From NCBI GenBank assembly GCA_017650305.1, contig JAGCFD010000065.1, positions 1-41,521 on the forward strand: 41,521 bases of DNA, given 5' to 3'. A program made the translations under genes and the position numbers. The stretch comes from Bacteroidales bacterium. Lineage in GTDB: Bacteria > Bacteroidota > Bacteroidia > Bacteroidales > WCHB1-69. The notes below the pieces were generated by a model, which was not told the DNA's origin, searched no databases, and saw nothing but the letters and a program-made list of their open reading frames with translations. This document shows positions 33,998 through 41,521 of this stretch, in pieces (the first letter of the stretch is position 1; each line of letters starts with the position of its first letter).

Positions 33998-34308
33998 ATG
34001 CGTGTCATTTCGCTTGAAGATATTAGAGATATTTACATTAAATCAGCACAGCGCGGTCTTTCTTTCTTGATGAGCAAACTTTCCTTCTCATCATCCACGA
34101 GAACAAAGAGTAGTTTTAATGATACTGAGATTCCTGTAAGCGATTGGTCGCAGGTGCCGGCTGTGCGGAAACGTTGGAACAAGCTCATAACTTCTTGTTG
34201 GAGGATGAGAAGACGTCAGCGCAGCTGAAGGTGCTATTTCGTCTGGAAGATGACTATCTGCAGATGAATCCCAGTGATTTTGTCTTTGGTGTCTATGAGA
34301 AGGAATAA
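33998..34308 (+). pseudogene. Internally deleted, frameshifted class I SAM methyltransferase
   Basis: The first frame reads MRVISLEDIRDIYIKSAQRG and continues to FNDTEIPVSDWSQVPAVRKR WNKLIT, which resembles the N-terminus of a Bacteroidota class I methyltransferase (compare the ...IPAVKKRWN pattern). From about 34188 the reading shifts by one base into FLLEDEKTSAQLKVLFRLED and ends DFVFGVYEKE at 34306-34308, resembling the C-terminus of the same family. The SAM-binding core (about 150-200 residues) is missing. The strictly open first frame instead ends at 34228 with a meaningless basic tail. I infer a non-triplet internal deletion; the family link is from memory of motifs and is moderate. Confidence 0.6.
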
Positions 34309-34317
34309 TGGGTGGGA

Positions 34318-35220
34318 TTAGATGATTCCCACGATATCCCGAATGTTGTCGATATGTTCTTGCTCGCAGAGATTGTCGAGCTCCTTCACGATTTTCTTTC
34401 CCGCATCCGGGGTGGTGAAGTTGACGGTGCCGATTTGGACTGCGGAGGCGCCGGCCATCATGAAGGCCAGCACATCTTCGGCGCTGGTGATGCCGCCTAA
34501 GCCGATGACAGGGATCTTGACCGCCTTGGCGACAGAGTGCACCATGCGCAGCGCGATGGGCCGGATGGCGGCACCGGAGAGACCGGCATAGACATTGTTG
34601 AATATCGGTTTGCGGCGGTGGATGTCAATGGCCATGGCTTGGAAGGTGTTGACCAGCGACAGGGAGTCGGCGCCCGCACCCTCGCACGCCTTTGCCATCT
34701 CGACTATGTTCTCCGCGTTGGGCGACAGCTTGACCATCAGCGGTTTGTGGCACACTTTGCGCACGGCAGTGACCACTTCGGCAGCCACCTCGGCCTTGAT
34801 GCCGAAGGCCATGCCGCCGCTCTTGACGTTAGGACAGGAAATGTTAAGCTCCAGCATGTCGATGTCAGCCTTGGAGAGCATCGAAGCTCCCGTTATGTAG
34901 TCATCCATGCTGTGTCCGCCCATGTTGGCGATCAGGACGGTGTCCCATTGGCGCATGACGGGGATGTAGTGCTCGATGAAAGCCTCAACGCCGGGGTTCT
35001 GCAGCCCCACACTGTTCATCATGCCCGAGGGCGTTTCATACACGCGGATGCCTAAGTTGCCATCTTTAGGCTTTAAAGTCAATCCTTTGGAACTGATGCC
35101 GCCCAGGCAGTTGATGTCGTACAAAAGACTGTATTCCTCGCCGAAGCCGAATGTGCCGGAAGCTGCGATAATGGGATTCTTGAAAGATATACCGTTGATG
35201 GTGGTCTGCAGATTTGCCAT
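34318..35220 (-). CDS. pyrD: Dihydroorotate dehydrogenase, class 1B catalytic subunit
   Basis: The 300-residue FMN enzyme oxidises dihydroorotate to orotate, the fourth step of pyrimidine synthesis. Motifs: [28 protein letters not shown] with the active-site cysteine that marks class 1, [29 protein letters not shown] and [19 protein letters not shown]. PyrK, its electron-transfer partner, is encoded 2 nt upstream, which defines the NAD-linked 1B type. It ends 9 bp from the convergent pseudogene. Confidence 0.96.
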   Translation of the reverse strand: MANLQTTINGISFKNPIIAASGTFGFGEEYSLLYDINCLGGISSKGLTLKPKDGNLGIRVYETPSGMMNSVGLQNPGVEAFIEHYIPVMRQWDTVLIANMGGHSMDDYITGASMLSKADIDMLELNISCPNVKSGGMAFGIKAEVAAEVVTAVRKVCHKPLMVKLSPNAENIVEMAKACEGAGADSLSLVNTFQAMAIDIHRRKPIFNNVYAGLSGAAIRPIALRMVHSVAKAVKIPVIGLGGITSAEDVLAFMMAGASAVQIGTVNFTTPDAGKKIVKELDNLCEQEHIDNIRDIVGII

Positions 35221-35222
35221 GA

Positions 35223-35963
35223 TTATTGTTGAAATAGATGGGTGGATAAAAAGATGGGACCGTCTTTGCAGACTCGTTTCATGCCGTCGGCAGTGGGGAT
35301 GCTACAGCCGAGGCAGGCTCCGATGCCACAGGCCATGCGGTGTTCCATCGAGCACCAGCAGGTGACCTGTTTTTCTGCGCATATTTGCGCCACTTTGCGC
35401 ATCATCACTTCCGGACCGCAGGTGAGTACGGCGTCATATTTTTCAGCCTTGAGCAGGTCGGTGATATAGCCGCGATAGCCTTCAGGTCCTAATTCTGATG
35501 ATATGAAGATGTCTTGGCAATAGGGCTCGAACGATTCAATGGCGAACAGTTGGTCGCGGAAGCCTAAGTATGCATCCACCGTGCAGCCTCTTTCTTGCAG
35601 CATTTGAGCTGTCAGGCAGAGTGGGGGAATGCCCACGCCGCCGCCTAAGACCGCAATGCGTCCGTGCAGCTGTTCCAGTGGATATCCGTTGCCAAGACCT
35701 CCCAGCAGTGAGATGGAATCTCCTTCTTTTAACGTTGCAAGTTTGCGCGTGCCCTCGCCTATGACTCGATACATGAATGACAAGGTCTCTTCAGTCGCTT
35801 GGTACACACTGATCGGGCGCATCAGCGTCAGCTCTTTGTCCCAACACTTAAGCATGAAAAACTGTCCGGCAGAGACTGGCGCCTCGTGTCGGAGAACCTG
35901 CATGACGAAGATGTCATCGGTTAGTTGTATGTTGGATTGTACGGTGGATTGAAAATATTTCAC
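35223..35963 (-). CDS. pyrK: Dihydroorotate dehydrogenase electron-transfer subunit
   Basis: The 246-residue protein has a ferredoxin-reductase-like FAD domain ([32 protein letters not shown]), an NAD-binding region ([22 protein letters not shown]) and a C-terminal cysteine cluster that binds a 2Fe-2S centre ([13 protein letters not shown] followed by a later Cys in RVCKDGP). It passes electrons from PyrD to NAD. It sits directly upstream of pyrD on the same strand. Confidence 0.95.
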   Translation of the reverse strand: MKYFQSTVQSNIQLTDDIFVMQVLRHEAPVSAGQFFMLKCWDKELTLMRPISVYQATEETLSFMYRVIGEGTRKLATLKEGDSISLLGGLGNGYPLEQLHGRIAVLGGGVGIPPLCLTAQMLQERGCTVDAYLGFRDQLFAIESFEPYCQDIFISSELGPEGYRGYITDLLKAEKYDAVLTCGPEVMMRKVAQICAEKQVTCWCSMEHRMACGIGACLGCSIPTADGMKRVCKDGPIFLSTHLFQQ

Positions 35964-35979
35964 GTTAGTTATAAATTAT

Positions 35980-36006
35980 GGTAGGGATGCTCAACACATC
36001 CCTACC
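35980..36006. repeat. Perfect 10-bp stem-loop between pyrF and pyrK (REP-like)
   Basis: GGTAGGGATG at 35980-35989 pairs exactly with CATCCCTACC at 35997-36006 across a 7-nt loop. No T-run follows on either side, so it is not a standard terminator. Its stem resembles the palindrome at 27979-28008 (GTAGGGATG versus GTAGAGACG), with both arms changed in step. In the pyr transcript it would form a hairpin between two genes and might affect mRNA stability. Confidence 0.85.
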
Positions 36007-36015
36007 CAGTCAATG

Positions 36016-36891
36016 TCAAAGTCCTTGCGCGCGGACGGCATTCAGGATGTCATCGCGCATGCGGATAGTCTCGGCGCGGGCGCAACCGGCGAAATCCTCT
36101 TCGCCATGTTCCTGTTTGCGATAGGCCAGCAGGATGCCACGGGAGGAGTTGACCACACCGCCGTTACCATGTTTCAGATACTTGGCGATGTCTTCTGCCT
36201 TGCCACCCTGGGCACCGTAGCCTGGAATCAGGAAGAAGGTGGTGTCAAGCAAAGAACGGATCTCCGCCGCTTCGTCAGCATGCGTGCAGCCCATGACACC
36301 GCCGATGGCCGAGTAGCCGCAATGGCCCAGGAACTCCTTGCCCATGGCGTTCAGCTTCTCGCCAACAGCATGATAGACTCGCCGACCTCCTTCGAGAGGC
36401 AGGTATTCGATGTCTTTGGCTCCTTCGTTAGAGGTGCGTATTAACACAAACACACCCTTGCCCTTCTCTTTGAGGTAGGGTAGGTAGGGCGATAGACTGT
36501 CCAAGCCCATGTAGGGACTCAAAGTGATGAAATCAGCCTCGAAGTCACCGGTAAAGTGTGCCTTGGCATACATTTCAGCTGTTTTGGCGATGTCGCCACG
36601 CTTGATATCGGCAATCGTGATCGCCTTCAATGCCCGGAGGTACTGCAAGGTGCGTTGGTAGGCCACCAGTCCGGGGATGCCAAACGACTCATAGTAGGCA
36701 ATCTGAACTTTGTAGCAGGCCGCCACATCAATGGTGGCGTCAATGATAGCCTTGTTGAACTGAAACAGACCTTCCGCGATGTCTGGATAGCGGGAGGCCA
36801 TGGAGGCAGGCAGATAACTGTAGTCGGTGTCCAAACCGACACAGACGTGCCCCTTTGCGGCGACAGCGTCAAAAAGTTTGTCTATAATCAT
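36016..36891 (-). CDS. pyrF: Orotidine 5'-phosphate decarboxylase (type 2)
   Basis: The 291-residue enzyme makes UMP from OMP. CVGLDTDYSYLP lies near the N-terminus, the catalytic Asp-Lys-x4-Asp region appears as TIADIKRGDIAKTAEMY, and GAKDIEYLPLEG and FLIPGYGAQGGKAEDI occur near the end. The length and motifs match the longer type 2 family. It starts 4 nt after the response regulator stop, and pyrK follows about 52 nt later beyond a hairpin. Confidence 0.96.
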   Translation of the reverse strand: MIIDKLFDAVAAKGHVCVGLDTDYSYLPASMASRYPDIAEGLFQFNKAIIDATIDVAACYKVQIAYYESFGIPGLVAYQRTLQYLRALKAITIADIKRGDIAKTAEMYAKAHFTGDFEADFITLSPYMGLDSLSPYLPYLKEKGKGVFVLIRTSNEGAKDIEYLPLEGGRRVYHAVGEKLNAMGKEFLGHCGYSAIGGVMGCTHADEAAEIRSLLDTTFFLIPGYGAQGGKAEDIAKYLKHGNGGVVNSSRGILLAYRKQEHGEEDFAGCARAETIRMRDDILNAVRAQGL

Positions 36892-36895
36892 AATG

Positions 36896-37672
36896 TTATT
36901 CCTTGACTTTCAGCATGTAACCGGCACCATGGAAGTTGACGATCTCCACGAGCGGTTCATAGCCGTCTTTATAAACGGTTTTTCTTTTGCCACTCTCTTT
37001 GGGGAGGATGTATTCTTCATCATCAATTTGTAAGTAGGTGCGGAGTTTGGTCAGGAACACATCCATGCTTCTGCTGACAGAATGGTCTTCATCGCCCCAC
37101 ACTTCCTTAAGGATGATCTCGCGAGGGATGAGCTTGTTCTTATGCTCGAGAAGCAGTTGCAGCAGACGAGCCTCTTTGCGCGTCAGCGTGCGAGTGCATT
37201 TGGGGTGAATGAGCTGCATGCTGGAATAGTTGAACTCAAAATGACCCATGTGATAAATCTTATCCTCTAAAATCGAGGCGACTTTTGTCGGGGATGCTGA
37301 ACAACGTTTCAGAATGGCCTGCATGCGCAACTCCAATTCTTCAATAGAGAACGGTTTTGTGATGTAGTCGTCACACCCAAGTCTGAATGCCTTGATTCTG
37401 TCCTCTTTGGAGGTGTTGGCTGTCAGAATGATAACCGGTACCATGTCGTTGTTCTTCCGTATCTCCTGCAGGAGAGAGAAGTCTTCTTTGCCTTTGGCCA
37501 TGATGTCAATAATGCAAATATCATAACTATGGCTGGAAAGGGATTTTTCAGCCAGCTTCTCGTCCATAAAATCATGAACGGTGTATCCGGATAACTCCAG
37601 ATAATCCTTGATAACGTACAACAAGTTTTCACTTTCGTCAACTAGGAGTACTTTGCTTTTTGTTTGCTTCAT
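36896..37672 (-). CDS. OmpR-type response regulator with extended wing (RprY-like)
   Basis: The 258-residue protein has a receiver domain with Asp12 and Glu13 (LLVDESENL), phospho-acceptor Asp56 (CIIDIMAKG), Thr84 and Lys106 (YITKPF), then a winged helix (TRKEARLLQLLLEHKNKLIP, VSRSMDVFLTKLRTYL). Between that helix and the terminal wing (VNFHGAGYMLKV) lie about 25 extra residues with a basic stretch (LPKESGKRKTVYKDGYEP). The start is set at 37672 (MKQTKSKVLLVDE); an in-frame ATG 39 nt upstream adds only a Lys/Asn-rich tail. The kinase at 15485 is a possible partner. It precedes pyrF by 4 nt. Confidence 0.9.
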   Translation of the reverse strand: MKQTKSKVLLVDESENLLYVIKDYLELSGYTVHDFMDEKLAEKSLSSHSYDICIIDIMAKGKEDFSLLQEIRKNNDMVPVIILTANTSKEDRIKAFRLGCDDYITKPFSIEELELRMQAILKRCSASPTKVASILEDKIYHMGHFEFNYSSMQLIHPKCTRTLTRKEARLLQLLLEHKNKLIPREIILKEVWGDEDHSVSRSMDVFLTKLRTYLQIDDEEYILPKESGKRKTVYKDGYEPLVEIVNFHGAGYMLKVKE

Positions 37673-37732
37673 TTTTTTTATTTTTTGATTGTTATTGTCT
37701 TTTTTTATCAATTGAGTGTGAGGAAGTTGCTG

Positions 37733-38257
37733 TTAGGAATCTTTAAGCTTTGATACACGTAAAGAGAGCTTGTTGAAACCATAGTTGTCAGCTTTGTCAG
37801 CCTTTCTGTAAATTTTAACAATGTAACGACCTTTTCGATTCAAATTTTTCTTCGGGAAAGCCACTACTTCCAACTCTGTCATTCCGCCGTCGTCTTTCAT
37901 GTATTCGGAGTTGTTCTCTTTTAACCTCATAGTGCTTGTGACAAAGGTCTCCATGCCATCGGGAGACAACAGCGTCACAGTGATGGGCAACTCTTCCATA
38001 GTTACATTTTGTTTGTCGTAGTTGAGGATAAAACTGATCTGGTAGCTGGAAGTGGAGTCGAGATTGTCAAAATCAAATGTTAAAACACGTTCTTCGAATG
38101 CCCAGTTTGTATTTGGAAATTCATGCGTGACAACGATGTCTTGATTTTTTTTGCCAAGTTGAGATTTATTGCAAGAAGTAATTGTAACACAGGATGTTGC
38201 GATGATAATCATCGATGTAAAAAAAATGATATTTTTTTTGCGTAGCTGTTGAATCAT
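37733..38257 (-). CDS. Lipoprotein, GldH-like
   Basis: The 174-residue product starts with a signal sequence that contains two possible lipobox cysteines (IIATSC and TITSC). The mature part is a single beta-rich domain: HEFPNTNWAFEERVLTFDFD, SYQISFILNYDKQNV, VTLLSPDGMETF and GRYIVKIYRKADKADNYGFNKL. This order resembles GldH, a lipoprotein of the gliding and type IX secretion group that also occurs in non-gliding Bacteroidales. The match is by overall pattern, so the name is tentative. It lies 60 nt upstream of the response regulator on the same strand. Confidence 0.6.
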   Translation of the reverse strand: MIQQLRKKNIIFFTSMIIIATSCVTITSCNKSQLGKKNQDIVVTHEFPNTNWAFEERVLTFDFDNLDSTSSYQISFILNYDKQNVTMEELPITVTLLSPDGMETFVTSTMRLKENNSEYMKDDGGMTELEVVAFPKKNLNRKGRYIVKIYRKADKADNYGFNKLSLRVSKLKDS

Positions 38258-38270
38258 ATTAAAATATAGT

Positions 38271-38278
38271 TATTTTTG
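38271..38278 (+). promoter_or_regulatory. -7 box for RNase H
   Basis: TATTTTTG followed by CATT fits TAnnTTTG, 37 nt before the ATG at 38316 and just upstream of the divergent lipoprotein gene. Confidence 0.6.
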
Positions 38279-38315
38279 CATTTTTAAAATATGAAAGTGC
38301 AATAATACAAAAAAT

Positions 38316-38951
38316 ATGAATAAGAAACAAAAATTTTATGTGGTATGGAAGGGAGAAAATCCTGGGGTGTATAAAACATGGGATGAGTGCAAGCTTCAGG
38401 TGGTTCACTTTGAGGGAGCCAAGTACAAGTCTTTTGAGACGTTGAACCAAGCGCAAGAGGCATTTGCCGATGGTTACGAAGCTTACTACAAGAAGAATCC
38501 TCCAGCCGCAAAGACTCTTTCATACGGTGGCACGGCCGCCGGGGAGCCCATTCTGGAGAGCTTGTCGGTGGATGCTGCATGGAATTCTGTGACGAAGGTG
38601 ATGGAGTATCGCGGAGTGCATACGGGCACCCGGGAGCTCTGGTTTCATAAGGGCCCGTTTCCCGGCGCCAGCAACAATATCGGAGAGTTTCTTGCCTTGG
38701 TTCATGGCCTTGCCCTGCTGAAACAGAGAAATCTTCAGATTCCAATCTATAGCGATAGTGTGACGGCCATGGCCTGGGTGCGCCAGAAGAAACATAAGTC
38801 CATCATCCTCCCCACCGAAGAGAATGCTGTGATTTTCGACCTGCTGAACAGGGCTGAATACTGGCTGCGAAATAACGTGTATACCACCCCGATCTATAAA
38901 TGGAATACTCCCGTGTGGGGCGAGATTCCTGCTGATTTTGGCAGAAAGTGA
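38316..38951 (+). CDS. rnhA: Ribonuclease H1 with N-terminal hybrid-binding domain
   Basis: The 211-residue enzyme cleaves RNA in RNA-DNA hybrids. The N-terminal 50 residues (KFYVVWKGENPGVYKTWDEC with FEGAKYKSFETLNQA) form the small hybrid-binding or viroplasmin-type domain. The catalytic domain has an acidic residue in LSVDAAWN, Glu in NIGEFLALVHGL, Asp in IYSDSVTAMAW, and the last Asp in PADFGRK. The first strand has DAAWN rather than the usual DAACSGNPG form, but the four acidic positions look present, as in other family members of this phylum. Confidence 0.92.
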   Translation: MNKKQKFYVVWKGENPGVYKTWDECKLQVVHFEGAKYKSFETLNQAQEAFADGYEAYYKKNPPAAKTLSYGGTAAGEPILESLSVDAAWNSVTKVMEYRGVHTGTRELWFHKGPFPGASNNIGEFLALVHGLALLKQRNLQIPIYSDSVTAMAWVRQKKHKSIILPTEENAVIFDLLNRAEYWLRNNVYTTPIYKWNTPVWGEIPADFGRK

Positions 38952-39009
38952 GCACAATAAAAAATGTGATTTCTCGTTACTCAATGGCTTTTGAAAAAAA
39001 ACTTGTTCT

Positions 39010-40377
39010 ATGAGAAATATTCGTGGCTTTATAGTGCTGATTTGTTGTATGATGGTGCCATTCCTGACCGCTATGGCCCAGGAGACCTGTACCGCCAAGG
39101 CGCCCGCTGAAGTGCCTTTGGACAGGCCCTTCCAATATACTGTGTCGGTGAGTAGCCAAGGTGAGATTGTGGCTACCGATTTTGGCAAATTTGAATTGGT
39201 GAGTGGCCCAAGTATGGGTACAAGTACTTCCATATCAATGGTTAATGGTCAAGTGGATCAACAGACAACCTATACTTACACGTATCACCTTTCTGCCAAA
39301 AAGGAGGGCACTTTCACCATCCCGGGCGTGACGCTCTCTGTCGATGGCAAGGTCGTGAAAAGCAATGCCGTGACCGTGACGGTCTCTAAAAATGCTCAGA
39401 GTCAGAGTCAAAACCAGTTTGGCTGGGGACATGACTTCCCGTCTTTTGAATTTCCGCAGTGGGGACAGCCACAAGAGCAACCTTCGGAGAAAGGAAAAGT
39501 GCAGGTGGAGGATAAAATTGGCAAAAACGACATCTTCATACAAGCCTCCTCTTCCAAGCAGGAAGCATTCCAAGGCGAAGGCGTGGTCGTGACCTACAAA
39601 TTGTATGTGAAAGACGATATCTCTGGCTATAGCGTTGAACGAGCCTCCTACAGCTATTCCGATGATTTTTGGATCGGATCCTTGAATCTCCCACGCCAGA
39701 ATCGTACCACCGAGACGGTTAACGGCAAAAGTTATACGGTCTTCGTTTTCAAACAGTCGGCATTCTATCCCACCAAAACAGGTAAGTTGACCATTCCCAA
39801 GCTGAATGTGAATCTCGCCATCCGGGTGCCGGCCGTTGTGAAAGATCCTTTCTGGGGAAATATCTCCTCGTATCGTACTAAGGAGGTCTCCTTGTCATCC
39901 AACGACATCTCCATCAAGGTGAAGGCTCTGCCGGGCTCAAATCCGGCCAAGACCGAAGTGGTGGGCGGTTTCTCCATGACTTCTAATCTGAGCCGTACGG
40001 AGTGCCATGCCAATGAACGCGTTGTCCTTTCCGTGACAATCTCGGGAAGTGGAAATCTTCATCAGATCAAAGCCGATGACCTGGACATCACCTTCCCGGA
40101 CGACTGCGATGTCACCTATCCGAAAGTGGTTGAAAACATCCAGGCGAAGGGAGACTATATCACAGGTACCAAGACCTTCCAGTTTACCATTATCCCTCGT
40201 TCCGAAGGCACTTTCTACATCCCCAGTGCCTCATACTATTATTATGATTACGACACTGGCACCAATAAAATCATCACATCCCAAGATTACAACTTGGAGG
40301 TGACGCCCGGTCCCAGCCGTCCATCCGATGATGGAAACAAACCCGCCAAGAACAAAGCCAAAACCTATAAAATCTAA
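39010..40377 (+). CDS. batD: BatD-family protein lacking the membrane anchor
   Basis: The 455-residue protein has a signal peptide ending near AMAQETC and a series of immunoglobulin-like domains typical of BatD: a first domain with PLDRPFQYTVSVSS and TFTIPGVTLSVDGKVVKS, a second with QGEGVVVTYKLYVKDDISGY, and a third with NERVVLSVTISGSGNLHQIK and EGTFYIPSASYYYYDYDTG. Full-length BatD proteins known to me run to about 590 residues and end in a membrane segment; this one ends after the third domain in a basic tail (NKPAKNKAKTYKI). The next gene supplies an anchor. Bat proteins relate to aerotolerance and to MoxR/von Willebrand complexes, none of which are nearby. Confidence 0.85.
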   Translation: MRNIRGFIVLICCMMVPFLTAMAQETCTAKAPAEVPLDRPFQYTVSVSSQGEIVATDFGKFELVSGPSMGTSTSISMVNGQVDQQTTYTYTYHLSAKKEGTFTIPGVTLSVDGKVVKSNAVTVTVSKNAQSQSQNQFGWGHDFPSFEFPQWGQPQEQPSEKGKVQVEDKIGKNDIFIQASSSKQEAFQGEGVVVTYKLYVKDDISGYSVERASYSYSDDFWIGSLNLPRQNRTTETVNGKSYTVFVFKQSAFYPTKTGKLTIPKLNVNLAIRVPAVVKDPFWGNISSYRTKEVSLSSNDISIKVKALPGSNPAKTEVVGGFSMTSNLSRTECHANERVVLSVTISGSGNLHQIKADDLDITFPDDCDVTYPKVVENIQAKGDYITGTKTFQFTIIPRSEGTFYIPSASYYYYDYDTGTNKIITSQDYNLEVTPGPSRPSDDGNKPAKNKAKTYKI

Positions 40378-40382
40378 TCAGA

Positions 40383-41111
40383 ATGAATACGCGTAAAACA
40401 TACCTTGTTATATGTCTGTCATTGTTGCTCGTATGGCTGTGCCTGCCGGCTTCGGCGCAGACCCAGAACAAATCGTTCAAGCCGACCTGCGAGGTGCGTG
40501 CTCCCAAGCAGGTGGCCAAAGGGGAACTCTTTACCTATACGATTGTCACCAATGCCAAGACGGATGTCAATGATCCGGACTTCGGACCGTTCATGGTAAA
40601 TGGAGAAGCTTCCAGCTCCAGTAATGCAGTCAAGGTGGAGAATGGCAAACGCTATACCAAAACACGCCGCGAGACCATCTTCTATCTTTCCGCAGATACC
40701 ATAGGAACCATGACTATCCCGTCAAACGAGATTTCCGTGGGTGGCAAGAAGATGCAGTTGAAACCTGTCACGGTCGAGGTGCTGCCTTCGACGCCCAATA
40801 ACGAGCCTGCCGGACTTACCGTTTTTTATTCCGACACGTTCTATGACGACGGCGACCTCTCAACTTATGACGTGGTGGAAGATTATGATCCGGAACCTAT
40901 GCCTATCCAAAAGCCAAGAGATCCCAATCGTCTGAGGAATGTTCTATTGTATGTTCTCTTAGGCCTCTTCGCCTTGTTTGTCATCGTCTTTTCGATAGCT
41001 TCTTATAAACCGGTGAAGGAATATTTCCACCCCACTTCTCAGGATGACGATGAGCAACTTCCGACACCTCCTGCTCCAACAGACGCTCCGGAGGATCCGA
41101 TAGAAGAGTAG
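40383..41111 (+). CDS. Short BatD-like membrane-anchored protein
   Basis: This 242-residue protein has a signal peptide (LVWLCLPASAQ), one immunoglobulin-like domain (about residues 35-135) that closely parallels the first domain of the preceding BatD (VAKGELFTYTIVTNAK, IGTMTIPSNEISVGGKKMQ), an acidic linker, a membrane segment at about 185-207 and a short acidic tail ending in PEDPIEE. It begins 5 nt after the BatD stop. I infer that the two products act together as a split BatD with a duplicated first domain. Confidence 0.75.
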   Translation: MNTRKTYLVICLSLLLVWLCLPASAQTQNKSFKPTCEVRAPKQVAKGELFTYTIVTNAKTDVNDPDFGPFMVNGEASSSSNAVKVENGKRYTKTRRETIFYLSADTIGTMTIPSNEISVGGKKMQLKPVTVEVLPSTPNNEPAGLTVFYSDTFYDDGDLSTYDVVEDYDPEPMPIQKPRDPNRLRNVLLYVLLGLFALFVIVFSIASYKPVKEYFHPTSQDDDEQLPTPPAPTDAPEDPIEE

Positions 41112-41388
41112 TCTTGAGCGCGTCCGTCTGAGCAGCCTTGTTTTATATTTTTTAGGGAGTTATATACATGCTGGCACAACAAAGATGAGGCCGCCGGCAA
41201 AATCAACCGTTTTCATTTAATCTTAGGGGGCTTTAGGGGGCATCTGCCCATAGAGCACGCGGGCGGGCATGCCGACATGCGGTGCGGACGCGGCGTGAAT
41301 GGCCGGCCTCCAACAGCGGCGTGCAAAGGCGCTTGCGTTTACAAAAATGCAAAGCCTTCCGTGCTAGTTTCCTTTTTGCTCTGGCCGG
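41112..41388. other. Intergenic region, GC-rich flank of the right repeat
   Basis: No convincing gene. After an AT-rich stretch, composition changes abruptly at about 41222 with two copies of TTAGGGGGC (41223-41231 and 41233-41241). A very GC-rich stretch with short palindromes (GGGCATGCC, GCCGGC) runs on to 41340. The part from 41350 again resembles positions 1-38 of the window. It is probably the rest of the dispersed element whose best-conserved part is 41389-41521. Confidence 0.6.
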
Positions 41389-41521
41389 CATTTTTGTTCA
41401 CGTTTGCCGCCGCTGTCAGAGGGCGGACAGAGCGGGCGGCATTCATGTCGGCTTGATCTTTTGTAACTTTTCTATCAAGAGAAAAGTTAGAGGTCATAAT
41501 TATCTGATAAACTGATACTTG
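41389..41521 (+). repeat. Dispersed repeat, right copy
   Basis: Same 133-bp unit as 39-171, with three differences (41490, 41495 and 41496). Both potential hairpins are conserved (GC-rich at 41406-41440; TAACTTTTCT stem at 41464-41489). The window ends inside or at the edge of this copy, so its true right limit is not seen. Confidence 0.85.

Noticed and set aside
41282-41515. A 77-residue reading frame at the right end
   Set aside because: It lies entirely within the repeat and its GC-rich flank, has no promoter or plausible domain, and is basic and cysteine-rich in the manner of non-coding translation.
1-41521. A circular plasmid or phage genome closed through the terminal repeat
   Set aside because: The two copies differ at three positions, so they are not a simple assembly overlap, and the genes are chromosomal housekeeping genes with no plasmid or phage functions.
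1-41521. tRNA or rRNA genes
   Set aside because: I inspected the gaps between genes and saw no cloverleaf-like or rRNA-like sequence; a covariance-model scan would be decisive but could not be run.

Overview
The window looks like chromosomal sequence from an uncultured member of the Bacteroidota, most likely order Bacteroidales. The evidence is the repeated -7 box of the phylum (TAnnTTTG, at least a dozen placed just upstream of starts), weak or absent Shine-Dalgarno sequences, and several families largely confined to the phylum: the PUR-like DUF3276 protein, DUF5683, the PG_1098-type methyltransferase, BatD, a GldH-like lipoprotein, the TonB-receptor-like barrel and the long nucleoside kinase. 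Gene content is mostly core rather than phage or plasmid.

Layout. 1-301: intergenic, holding one copy of a 133-bp repeat. 302-5599: a membrane glycosyltransferase and an outer-membrane barrel protein on divergent promoters, then a membrane-anchored metallo-beta-lactamase-fold hydrolase convergent with the barrel gene. 5802-10408: mfd translationally coupled to a PG_1098-type methyltransferase. 10418-12950: an MBOAT acyltransferase and an AlgX/DHHW-like partner (cell-surface O-acetylation). 13018-17020: a tightly coupled run of malic enzyme, LuxC-like acyl-CoA reductase and sensor histidine kinase. 17217-26694: yidC, PUR protein, parA, parB, DUF5683, dapB, lepB, nucleoside kinase and DUF2520 protein, a syntenic Bacteroidota housekeeping block. 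26828-29941: lysine-fermentation dehydrogenase kdd with a clear terminator, a metallophosphatase and galE. 30059-33305: a SatD-like regulator, a DUF3307 membrane protein and a CPA2 antiporter. 33351-38257, mainly minus strand: cdd, a deleted methyltransferase gene, pyrD, pyrK, pyrF, an OmpR-type response regulator and a GldH-like lipoprotein. 38316-41111: RNase H and two BatD-type proteins. 41112-41521: intergenic, holding the second copy of the 133-bp repeat.

The most interesting region is upstream of the SatD-like gene. Three copies of the inverted repeat TTATAAG-N8-CTTATAA lie exactly 29 bp apart, and the last sits just upstream of the -7 box. The SatD-like protein has the sequence signature of a divergent class III nucleotide-cyclase fold (two aspartates 42 residues apart and a later arginine) fused to a C-terminal helix-turn-helix, and it overlaps a membrane protein gene. 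This reads as a self-contained, probably autoregulated signalling module.

Other oddities: the window begins and ends in nearly identical repeats; two related REP-like palindromes with compensatory changes; an inverted array of 7-8 bp repeats before yidC; a methyltransferase gene that has lost its core; a LuxC-like enzyme apparently lacking the usual cysteine; a response regulator with an insertion in its DNA-binding wing; and a BatD split over two genes.
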